From contig NZ_CP109130.1 in NCBI RefSeq assembly GCF_035917975.1, forward strand, positions 3,224,001 to 3,288,000: a stretch of 64,000 nucleotides of DNA, written 5' to 3'. Each line of letters opens with the position of its first letter. The first letter of the stretch is position 1. Positions 8,668-15,733 of this stretch are shown here, one piece after another. The position numbers and the translations under genes were made by a program. The notes under the pieces were generated by a model. That model ran no database searches. It had not been told where the DNA came from and worked only from the letters and a program-made list of their open reading frames with translations. This DNA comes from Streptosporangium sp. NBC_01756 (GTDB lineage: Bacteria; Actinomycetota; Actinomycetes; Streptosporangiales; Streptosporangiaceae).

Positions 8668-9402
8668 CTGCCCGCCGTCATCCACCTGGACGGTGTCAGC
8701 CGGGTGTTCCCCACGGAGCCGCCCGTGCACGCCCTCTCCATGATCAGCCTGCGTGTTGGGCAGGGGGACTATATGGCCATCGTGGGCCCCTCGGGGTCCG
8801 GGAAGTCCACCCTGCTCAACACGTTGGGCCTGCTGGACCGGCCCACCTCGGGCTCCTATCTGCTGGACGGGATCGAGACGACCACGCTCAGGGACGGCGC
8901 CCGGACGAGACTGCGGGGACACAAGATCGGATTCGTCTACCAGTCCTTCCACCTGCTCCCCCACCGGACCGTGGCGGAGAACGTCATGCTCGCCGAGGTC
9001 TACGGCCGGAGCGGGCGGTCCGGCCGCAGGAGGGCGGAGGACGGACCGGCCGGTGTCCGGGCGGGTGCGGCCTTCGGTCGGCGGGGACGCCGTAAGCGCG
9101 CCGAGGAGGCGCTGGAGAAGGTCGGGATGACCCACCGCATCGGCTTCCAGCCCGGCCGGCTGTCCGGCGGCGAGCGCCAGCGGGTGGCCATCGCCCGTGC
9201 GCTGATGGGCGGACCGTCGCTGCTGCTGTGCGACGAACCCACCGGCAACCTCGACAGCCGGAACACCGAGGCGGTCCTCGACCTCTTCGACGGCCTCCGC
9301 GACCAGGGCCTCACCATTCTGGTCATCACCCACGAGGACGCCGTGAGCTCCCGCGCCGGTCGCCGGGTCCGCATCAGCGACGGCGTCCTGACCGAGGAGT
9401 GA
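8551..9402 (+). CDS. MacB-like ABC transporter ATP-binding protein
   Basis: 283 aa. Walker A GPSGSGKS (79-86), Q-loop Q131, signature LSGGE (204-208), Walker B LLLCDE (224-229), H-loop ITHED. These place it in the LolD/MacB/FtsE class that pairs with FtsX-like permeases. Two things are odd: the first 39 residues are three 13-residue repeats (see repeat), and about 27 residues rich in G, R and A (152-178) are inserted between the Q-loop and the signature motif. The start lies inside the adaptor gene's end; a shorter start nearer residue 40 would give a normal-length protein, but no good codon with a ribosome site is seen there. Confidence 0.9.
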   Translation: MPDATPLGSGHTDMSDVTRPRNGHTDIPDATAPESGRAGLPAVIHLDGVSRVFPTEPPVHALSMISLRVGQGDYMAIVGPSGSGKSTLLNTLGLLDRPTSGSYLLDGIETTTLRDGARTRLRGHKIGFVYQSFHLLPHRTVAENVMLAEVYGRSGRSGRRRAEDGPAGVRAGAAFGRRGRRKRAEEALEKVGMTHRIGFQPGRLSGGERQRVAIARALMGGPSLLLCDEPTGNLDSRNTEAVLDLFDGLRDQGLTILVITHEDAVSSRAGRRVRISDGVLTEE

Positions 9403-9538
9403 CCATGAATCCCCACCCTGTCCCCACCCCTCGTCGCCCCGTGACCATGGATCCCCACCCCGTCCCCGCCCCTCCTCATCCCCTGACCATGAATCCCCGC
9501 CTGGTCCCCGCCCCTCGTCTCCCCGGTGAGGAGTGACC
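9395..9538 (+). repeat. three 42-base repeats between ATPase and permease genes
   Basis: Three copies of a unit starting TGACCATG(A/G)ATCCCC and rich in CCCC follow the ATPase stop, and the block is bounded on both sides by GAGGAGTGACCATG. Each unit begins with an ATG, and the whole stretch could be read as a 43-residue Pro-rich peptide (ATG 9405 to stop 9536) that ends beside the permease start. Its effect may be to carry ribosomes across the gap; a functional peptide is not supported. Confidence 0.75.
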
Positions 9539-10714
9539 ATGGACCTCCGCGACCTCTGGGCCGAGGCCCTCGCCGGCATGCTCGCCCGCCCCGTCCGCTC
9601 CGCGCTGACCACCCTCGGCACCGTCCTCGGCATCACCACCCTGGTCATCACCCTGGGTATCGCCGCCACCGCGGGCAACCAGATCGTCGGCCGGTTCGAC
9701 GAGCTCACCGCCACCGCGATCACCGTCGAGATCCCCGACAAGCCCGATCCGCTGGTCGCCTGGGACGCGCCCGCCTCCCTCACCCGGCTGCGCGGGGTCA
9801 CCTCGGCCGCCGCGCTCGCCCAGACCGACAAGAGCTCCAACCTCCAGGTCACCTCCAACACCCTGGTGGACCCGACCCGGGTCACCGGACAGACCCTGGC
9901 GGTGGTGGCCACCGGCCCCGAACTCCCCCAGGCGGTCCGCGGCCGGATGACCGGGGGCCGGTTCTTCGACGCCGGCCACATCACCCGCCGCGACCGCGTG
10001 GTGGTCCTCGGCGACCAGGCCGCCAAAATGCTCGGAGTCACCCGGCTGGAGAGCGCCCCCGCCGTCTTCATCGGCGACCGCGCCTACACGGTGATCGGCA
10101 TCCTCGGCGACCTGCGCCGCGAGCAGATCCTGTCCACCGCCGTGATCGTGCCGCCCACCGTCGGCGCCGACTTCGGCCTGAAGAACGTCACCCGCGTCCT
10201 GGTCAACACCACCCTCGGCGCCGCCGATCTGATCGCCGGTCAGGCCCCCGTCGCGTTGAGCCCGAACCATCCCGGCGAGCTGCAGGTGATCGCCCCGCCC
10301 AGTCCCAAGCGTGCCCGCGACGGCGTCCAGGACGACGTCAACGGCCTGTTCCTGATCCTCGGCCTGGTCTCCCTGGTGGTCGGCGCGGTCGGCATCGCCA
10401 ACGTCACCCTGGTCACCGTGATGGAACGCGTCGCCGAGATCGGCCTGCGCTGCTCCCTGGGAGCCGCCCGCCGCCATGTCGCCGCCCAGTTCCTCCTGGA
10501 GTCCACATTGATCGGCATGACGGGCGGGGTGATCGGCGCCAGCCTCGGCCTGGTCGCGGTCGTCGTGATCTCAGCCGCCAAGGAGTGGACCCCCGTCCTC
10601 GACCTCCGGCTCGCGTTGGCGGCACCGCTGGCCGGAGCCGTCGTCGGCCTCCTCGCGGGCCTCTATCCGGCGCTGCGAGCCGCCCGCATGGAACCCGTGG
10701 ACGCCCTGCGCTGA
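9539..10714 (+). CDS. MacB/FtsX-type ABC transporter permease
   Basis: 391 aa. One N-terminal helix (ALTTLGTVLGITTLVITLGIA) precedes a large extracytoplasmic MacB-type domain, then three C-terminal helices with the FtsX signature VMERVAEIGLRCSLGAARRHVAAQF. It ends RAARMEPVDALR, the normal end of MacB permeases. I chose ATG 9539 because GAGGAG lies five bases upstream; the in-frame GTG at 9533 overlaps that site. With the preceding adaptor and ATPase it forms an exporter; the cargo is unknown, and may be a drug, peptide or lipid. Confidence 0.9.
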   Translation: MDLRDLWAEALAGMLARPVRSALTTLGTVLGITTLVITLGIAATAGNQIVGRFDELTATAITVEIPDKPDPLVAWDAPASLTRLRGVTSAAALAQTDKSSNLQVTSNTLVDPTRVTGQTLAVVATGPELPQAVRGRMTGGRFFDAGHITRRDRVVVLGDQAAKMLGVTRLESAPAVFIGDRAYTVIGILGDLRREQILSTAVIVPPTVGADFGLKNVTRVLVNTTLGAADLIAGQAPVALSPNHPGELQVIAPPSPKRARDGVQDDVNGLFLILGLVSLVVGAVGIANVTLVTVMERVAEIGLRCSLGAARRHVAAQFLLESTLIGMTGGVIGASLGLVAVVVISAAKEWTPVLDLRLALAAPLAGAVVGLLAGLYPALRAARMEPVDALR

Positions 10715-10830
10715 GCCCGGCCGGATGCTCCCTTCTGCGCCGGACACGCCATCGCGGTACGGCCGAACCTTCTCCATCACCTACGCTCAGCTACGCAGTG
10801 GACTGACTGTCCTGGCAGGTTCGAGCAACG

Positions 10831-10836
10831 TACATT
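10831..10836 (+). promoter_or_regulatory. probable -10 element of a leaderless vapB-like gene
   Basis: TACATT lies six bases before the GTG at 10843 and there is no ribosome site, so transcription probably begins at the start codon. No clear -35 is seen. Confidence 0.4.
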
Positions 10837-10842
10837 CGACAT

Positions 10843-11090
10843 GTGACCGCCGCACACGACTACGAAGATCTACACGCCTTGGTGGACAGGCTTCAGCCTC
10901 ACCAGGCGCGAGAGTTGCGTGCTGTCGCGTTGCGGCTTGTGGAGTCGGAAAAGCACATGAATCGGTCGGAGAATGAACTGCCGGTCAGGCGTCGCCGCCT
11001 GTCTTTCATCGGCGCCATGATTCGGGCGTCGGGGATCTCGGTGAACGGCATGAAGAGATCCTCGCTGAAGGGTTGAATCGTCCGATGTGA
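10843..11090 (+). pseudogene. VapB-like antitoxin gene, frameshifted near its end
   Basis: The first 55 or so codons (TAAHDYEDLHALVDRLQPHQARELRAVALRLVE is the kind of sequence, with the DLHxLVDRL start) look like antitoxins found before PIN toxins in actinomycetes. In the starting frame the gene runs to a stop at 11076 with an unlikely tail (SVNGMKRSSLKG). In another frame the bases before 11090 read DLGERHEEILAEGLNRPM, the expected C-terminus, and stop exactly where the toxin starts (ATGTGA overlap). One base has been lost between about 11000 and 11035. The product is therefore altered in its toxin-binding tail. Confidence 0.6.
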
Positions 11091-11463
11091 CGACGCTTCT
11101 CGATACCGGTCCACTGGTAGCGGCTCTGGATGCCGATGACAAGGATCATGCTCGCTGTGCTGATTTCCTTGAGACCGCACCAGGTCCCCTGCTGGTCCCC
11201 GTGCCGGTGATGGTCGAGGTGTGCTGGCTGATCGAAAAATATCGGGGATCTCTGGCGGAAGCCGCCTTTCTTGATTCACTCGATATCGGCCAAATGGAGC
11301 TGATATCTCTTAAGAAGAGAGACATCGCCCGTATCGCTGACCTGGTGCGCACCTATAAGGACCTGCCGCTCGGTGCGGTGGACGCTTCGGTATCGCGATA
11401 GCCGAACAGTTGTACGAGATCTACCGGGTGGATCGGCAACAGGAGATGACACGGTGAGCAGCC
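11087..11463 (+). pseudogene. VapC-like PIN-domain toxin gene, frameshifted and truncated
   Basis: The open frame ends at 11401 after 104 codons. It has the PIN start TTLLDTGPLVAALD with its Asp, the conserved E of PVMVEVCWLI, and DLPLGAVDASV with the third acidic residue. Normal PIN toxins continue VIAIAERL...TLDRRHF; here a missing base turns the frame to a stop (VSR), while the neighbouring frame reads IAIAEQLYEIYRVDRQQEM. The fourth acidic position is absent even in that frame. The gene should be a dead or weak ribonuclease. A deletion that joined vapC to the tail of a second toxin is an alternative. Confidence 0.65.
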
Positions 11464-11774
11464 ATCACAGGTGGCGTGAGAGCGGCCATCTGGAGCTTGC
11501 GATCGAGACCGCGGGCGGGCCCGCACAGTTCGAGGCGGAGATCCAGCGCCTGCATGACAAGGGTCAGGCATGGCGCCTGGTTGAGATGCGCAAACGTCGT
11601 GGACTCACTCAGAACCAGGTTGCGGAGAGGATGGGCGTCTCGGTCGGCAGGGTGTCCCAGATCGAGAAGGGCGACGTGGCGACTCGGGAAGTCCTCGATC
11701 GATACGTCTCCGCGCTCGGAGGAACACTCAAGCTGATCGCCGACTTCGGCGACGAGCAACTCATGGTCAGCTGA
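11454..11774 (+). CDS. XRE/HigA-like helix-turn-helix antitoxin
   Basis: 106 aa. A Cro/C1 HTH occupies about residues 42-95 (VEMRKRRGLTQNQVAERMGVSVGRVSQIEKG); an N-terminal helical part (WRESGHLELAIETAGG) precedes it. This form is usual for antitoxins that follow a RelE/HigB-like toxin. GTG 11454 is chosen because AGGAG lies eight bases upstream; the longer frame from 11373 crosses the broken vapC. No intact toxin is adjacent, so it is either an orphan antitoxin or a leftover regulator. It was probably once cotranscribed with the gene before it. Confidence 0.75.
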   Translation: MSSHHRWRESGHLELAIETAGGPAQFEAEIQRLHDKGQAWRLVEMRKRRGLTQNQVAERMGVSVGRVSQIEKGDVATREVLDRYVSALGGTLKLIADFGDEQLMVS

Positions 11775-11845
11775 TCTTTCACCAGCCCGTCCGGCTGCCG
11801 ACGCAGAGTACGGCCAGGCACAGCGGTCAAAGGCCGTGCGGAGGC

Positions 11846-12973
11846 TCAACGGGACCAATAGCGGTCGGCGGCGAGGATGAGGGCGGCGGCACCGGCCAGG
11901 CCGGCGTCCTGGCCCAGGGAGGCCGGGACGACCCGGACCCGCTGGGCGAACGCCATCCGGGTGTGCTCCCGCAGCGTCGCCTCCAGCGGATCGAACAGCA
12001 GCGGCCCGGCCTGGGAGAGGCCGCCTCCGATAGTGACGACGTCCAGGTCGCAGAGGTTGACGGCCGAGGCGATGGCCAGGCCCAGGGCCCGGCCGGCGCG
12101 GTCCATCGCGGCGAGGGCGATCAGGTCGCCCGCCTCGGCGTCCAGGGCGAGCTGCCGCCCACTGGCCGCCGTCGCCTCGGCGTAGGCGGGCTCGGCGCCC
12201 GGATCCACAGCAGCCTTACCGGCACGGCTGGTCCCGCCCCCGGAGGACTCCGCCTCCTCACCGGAACGTCCGATCCCACCGCGGAAGAGCCGGGCGTCAC
12301 CGCCGGACGGCACGGCCCCGGCGGCTCCCGGTTGCCAGCCCTGCTCCAGTGCCCAGGCGGCCAGACCCGGTCCCCGGGCGACCGCCTCCAGGCAGCCACG
12401 GCCACCGCAGCCGCAGGCGGGCCCGTCGGGGTCGACCACGACGTGCCCGATGTGCCCGGCGTTCCCGCTGCCGCCGTCGATCAGGCGGTCGCCCAGGATC
12501 AGCCCGCCGCCCACCCCCGTGGAGACGACCATGCCGAGCATGTTGGCACTGCCGCGTCCCGCGCCCAGCCAGTGTTCGGCGACGGCCAGGCAGACGGCGT
12601 CGTTGTGGATGCGCACCGGCACCCCGGGGAACCGCTCGGCGAGCCTCGCCCGCAGCGGGAAGCCACGCCATCCCGGCATGTTCAGGGGTGAGACGGCCCC
12701 CTCAGGCCAGGTCATCGGACCGCCGCAGCCGATCCCCACGCCGTCGACCACGCCGTCGACCACGCCGTCGGGCGTACGGTCCGTGACACCGTCGGCCACC
12801 GCACCGTCCAGCAGGGAGTCGATCAGCTCGCCGAGCGCCTTCCACAGGGTCTGCGCGTCGCCGCCCGGTGGGGTCGCCGCCCGGCGGGCCGCTCGGACGT
12901 TTCCGTCGGGGTCCACCAGGGCGACCGCGAACTTCGTCCCGCCGATATCGACAGCAAGCACCAATCCGGACAT
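11846..12973 (-). CDS. ROK family sugar kinase (glucokinase-like)
   Basis: 375 aa. The phosphate-binding start LAVDIGGTKFAVALVD (residues 6-20), the catalytic Asp in IHNDAVCLA (D125), and the ROK zinc site CGCGGRGCLE (C187, C189, C194) are all present. ROK kinases phosphorylate glucose or other hexoses; there is no DNA-binding domain, so this is a kinase and not a repressor. Residues about 214-266 are a Gly/Ser/Glu-rich stretch not expected in the family, and residues 69-80 contain a short DGVV repeat. It begins directly after the stop of the FIST gene (TAA then ATG), so the two are coupled. Confidence 0.85.
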   Translation of the reverse strand: MSGLVLAVDIGGTKFAVALVDPDGNVRAARRAATPPGGDAQTLWKALGELIDSLLDGAVADGVTDRTPDGVVDGVVDGVGIGCGGPMTWPEGAVSPLNMPGWRGFPLRARLAERFPGVPVRIHNDAVCLAVAEHWLGAGRGSANMLGMVVSTGVGGGLILGDRLIDGGSGNAGHIGHVVVDPDGPACGCGGRGCLEAVARGPGLAAWALEQGWQPGAAGAVPSGGDARLFRGGIGRSGEEAESSGGGTSRAGKAAVDPGAEPAYAEATAASGRQLALDAEAGDLIALAAMDRAGRALGLAIASAVNLCDLDVVTIGGGLSQAGPLLFDPLEATLREHTRMAFAQRVRVVPASLGQDAGLAGAAALILAADRYWSR

Positions 12974-14173
12974 TTATTGATCATAGGTGTGATCGGCGCC
13001 CGGGTGGGTGGAGAAGACCAGGACCGAGGCGGTGAAGCCGTGCACGTGGTTCTGTCCGGCGACCGGGCCGACCTCACCGGCCGCGAAGAAGCCGGCCACG
13101 CTGATCGGACCCAATGTGTCGCGCACCGCGACCGCGTCGTGGTCGGCACTGCCGAACATCGCCGAACCCCGGCCGTTGCAGGAGAACAGCAGAGCGCCGT
13201 CCACCCGGCCGAACTCCTCGCGGTGGGCGTCGAGCAGCTCGTAGAGGTCCTCGTCGGCGGTGGCGGCGTCGCGGACCTGGAAGCGGACGGTCCGGCCGAT
13301 CTCGACGACGTCGCCGATGGCCACGGCCTCCCGCTCGGGGTCGATGCCGAGCACCCCCCGGATCAGGAAGTCACCGCGTTCGTGCCGTTCGGCGTACTCG
13401 TTCATGGCGACGCCGATCTGCAGCCCCGAGGCGACCAGGTCCCGGTCGTCCTCGTCCAGCGCGCTGACGATCTCCTCCAGCCGGGCCAGCGCGGGCTGGC
13501 CGGCGAGTTCGAGAAGCAGGTTGTCCTCGACGGCGGTGACGGCCATCGTCGGGCCGATCGGACGGCACCCCTGGCTGACCACGGTGCTGATGTTGACGGG
13601 ACCGCTGAGCAGCACGCCGACGGCCCCCTCGGTGTGGACCTCCCCGTCGGCGAACAGCCGCACCGCGCCCCGGCCCTGGATCGCGTTGGCCAGCCCGCCG
13701 ATCAGCGGCAGGTCGCCCAGCACCTCCTGGGAGCGCTCGACGAAGCCCTCGGTGGGGAAACTGTAGGGATCGACGAACAGGATGGCCGCGTGGTCGTCGG
13801 AACTGCGCTCCGGCAGGCCGACGACCACGAAACGGTCATCGGTTCGCAGGGTGTCCAGTGCGAAGGTCGTCAGCCGGGCGCCGTCCAGGGTGGCGGCCCA
13901 GACGCTCACCGCGGGGCTGATCTCGACTCCCTGGCCGTCGCCGATCACCCCGGTGGCGCTGCAGCCGATCACCGCGGAGTCGGGGGCCATCTTCATCACG
14001 CGCAGTCCCGCACGGGAGACCTCGTCGGGGTCGTCCCCGCAGATGAAGAAACAGACCAGGTCAGGCGGTCCGGCAAGGCCGGACAGGGCCTGGCGCGTCG
14101 CGGTCTCGGCGGTGGTGATCAGGTCGGATCCCACCGCGAGACCATCGGCGAAACGACCCGTCAAGAGCGCCAC
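12974..14173 (-). CDS. FIST N and C domain sensor protein
   Basis: 399 aa. FIST proteins are proposed small-ligand sensory proteins. The N domain starts ALLTGRFADGLAVG and includes DLVCFFICGDDPDEV and SAVIGCSATGVIG; the C domain includes FEIGRTVRFQVRDAATADEDL-like sequence and GALLFSCNGRG (full positions about 290-385), ending with a FFAAGEVGPV motif, the FIST_C hallmark. GTG 14173 is chosen because GGGGAGG lies eight bases upstream; the frame runs on to 14248 without support. It shares a transcript with the ROK kinase. Confidence 0.85.
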   Translation of the reverse strand: MALLTGRFADGLAVGSDLITTAETATRQALSGLAGPPDLVCFFICGDDPDEVSRAGLRVMKMAPDSAVIGCSATGVIGDGQGVEISPAVSVWAATLDGARLTTFALDTLRTDDRFVVVGLPERSSDDHAAILFVDPYSFPTEGFVERSQEVLGDLPLIGGLANAIQGRGAVRLFADGEVHTEGAVGVLLSGPVNISTVVSQGCRPIGPTMAVTAVEDNLLLELAGQPALARLEEIVSALDEDDRDLVASGLQIGVAMNEYAERHERGDFLIRGVLGIDPEREAVAIGDVVEIGRTVRFQVRDAATADEDLYELLDAHREEFGRVDGALLFSCNGRGSAMFGSADHDAVAVRDTLGPISVAGFFAAGEVGPVAGQNHVHGFTASVLVFSTHPGADHTYDQ

Positions 14174-14313
14174 TCGTCTCGCCTCCCCTTCTTGTCCGAA
14201 ACCTTGCCCTGGAGCGATTGTCCCCACTGCGGGGACAAGCACGCACATGGACCGTCACGCAATGGTCAGGATCCGAAACCTGGATAAGAGTGCCGGTTCC
14301 GGCCTCAGGGACG

Positions 14314-14319
14314 TAGGCT
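14314..14319 (+). promoter_or_regulatory. -10 element of a leaderless AAA+ gene
   Basis: TAGGCT followed by seven bases and the GTG start. There is no ribosome site, so a leaderless transcript is likely. Confidence 0.55.
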
Positions 14320-14326
14320 CGATCCC

Positions 14327-15724
14327 GTGCCTCATATCCCAGAGCCACGTACTCTGCGCGATCTTCGCGCGAGCGGCCATATCCACCGTGCGGTAAAGGC
14401 CGAGATCCGCGAGAATCTGCTGGCCCGTCTCCGGGCCGGCGAGCCGCGGTTCCCCGGCATCGTGGGCTTCGACGACACCGTCCTGCCCCATCTGGAACGG
14501 GCCCTGCTCGCCGGGCACGACCTGGTCCTGCTGGGCGAGCGCGGCCAGGGCAAGACCCGGCTCATCCGCGCCGTCACCGGTCTGCTCGACGAGTGGACCC
14601 CGGTCGTCGACGGCTGCGAGATCAACGACCATCCCTACGCACCCTCGTGTGTCCGTTGCCGCCGCCTGGCGGACGAGACGGGCGAGGACCTGCCGATCTC
14701 CTGGAAGCACCGCGACGATCGGTACGGCGAGAAGCTCGCCACCCCCGACACCTCCGTCGGCGACCTGATCGGCGACATCGACCCGATCAAGATCGCGGAA
14801 GGACGCACGCTCGGCGATCCGGAGACCGTCCACTACGGCCTGGTCCCGCGGAGCAACCGGGGCGTCTTCTCCGTCAACGAGCTGCCCGACCTGGCCGAGC
14901 GGATCCAGGTGTCGCTGCTCAACGTGCTGGAGGAGCGCGACATCCAGGTCCGGGGCTACAACCTGCGGCTCCCCCTGGACATCCTGCTGATCGCCAGCGC
15001 CAACCCCGAGGACTACACCAACCGCGGCCGGATCATCACCCCGCTGAAGGACCGCTTCGGCGCCGAGATCCGCACCCACTACCCGCTCTCCATCGAGGCC
15101 GAGCTCACGCTCATCCGCCAGGAGGCGGCGCTCGACGAGGTGGGCGCCGATCTGCCCGACCACCTCGTCGAGGTGATCGCCCGCTTCACCCGCCTGGTCC
15201 GCGAGTCGACCGCGGTGGACGCCCGGTCCGGGGTGTCGGCCCGCTTCTCCATCGCCGCGGCCGAGACCGCGGCGGCCTCCGCCGTACGGCGTGCGGCCCT
15301 GACCGGTGAGGAGCACGCGGTCACCCGGGTGGCCGACCTGCCGGGCATCGTGCATACCCTGCGCGGCAAGGTGGAGTTCGAGGTCAGCGAGGAGGGCAGG
15401 GAGACCGAGGTCCTGGCCCACCTGCTCCGCCGGGCCACGGCTGAAACGTTCCGGGGCTCCCTCGGGGGCGCGGACCTGGCACCGCTGCTGGAGAGGTTCT
15501 CCGAGGGCGTCCAGGTCGAGTCGGGGGCCATGGTCCCCGCCGCCGAGCTGCTGCGCAGGGTCGGCCCGGTGCCCGGTCTGGCCAAGATCATGTCGAGGCT
15601 CGGCATCGGCGACGAGTCCCCCGGGCACGCCGCCGCCGCGCTGGAGTTCGCACTGGAGGGCCTCTACCTCCTGCGCCGCCTGTCCAAGGACGAGGTGGAC
15701 GGCACGTCGGTCTACCGCACCTGA
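14327..15724 (+). CDS. AAA+ ATPase, magnesium-chelatase ChlI/MoxR-like
   Basis: 465 aa. Walker A GERGQGKT (70-77), a Walker B-like FSVNELPDL (instead of the normal DEI/DEA), sensor-1 IASANPEDY and an arginine-finger region. Three cysteines C97, C108 and C111 in a short insertion (DGCEINDHPYAPSCVRC) could bind zinc. Such proteins act with a VWA partner as ATP-driven chelatase or remodelling machines; here the partner follows after nine bases. There are no cobalamin or chlorophyll genes near, so a metal chelatase role is not implied. The start is the GTG placed seven bases after a TAGGCT box. Confidence 0.85.
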   Translation: MPHIPEPRTLRDLRASGHIHRAVKAEIRENLLARLRAGEPRFPGIVGFDDTVLPHLERALLAGHDLVLLGERGQGKTRLIRAVTGLLDEWTPVVDGCEINDHPYAPSCVRCRRLADETGEDLPISWKHRDDRYGEKLATPDTSVGDLIGDIDPIKIAEGRTLGDPETVHYGLVPRSNRGVFSVNELPDLAERIQVSLLNVLEERDIQVRGYNLRLPLDILLIASANPEDYTNRGRIITPLKDRFGAEIRTHYPLSIEAELTLIRQEAALDEVGADLPDHLVEVIARFTRLVRESTAVDARSGVSARFSIAAAETAAASAVRRAALTGEEHAVTRVADLPGIVHTLRGKVEFEVSEEGRETEVLAHLLRRATAETFRGSLGGADLAPLLERFSEGVQVESGAMVPAAELLRRVGPVPGLAKIMSRLGIGDESPGHAAAALEFALEGLYLLRRLSKDEVDGTSVYRT

Positions 15725-15733
15725 GGTGTCAGC

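Noticed and set aside
9405..9536. 43-residue Pro-rich peptide between ATPase and permease
   Set aside because: It is made wholly of 42-base repeats and has no relatives I recognise; listed as repeat instead.
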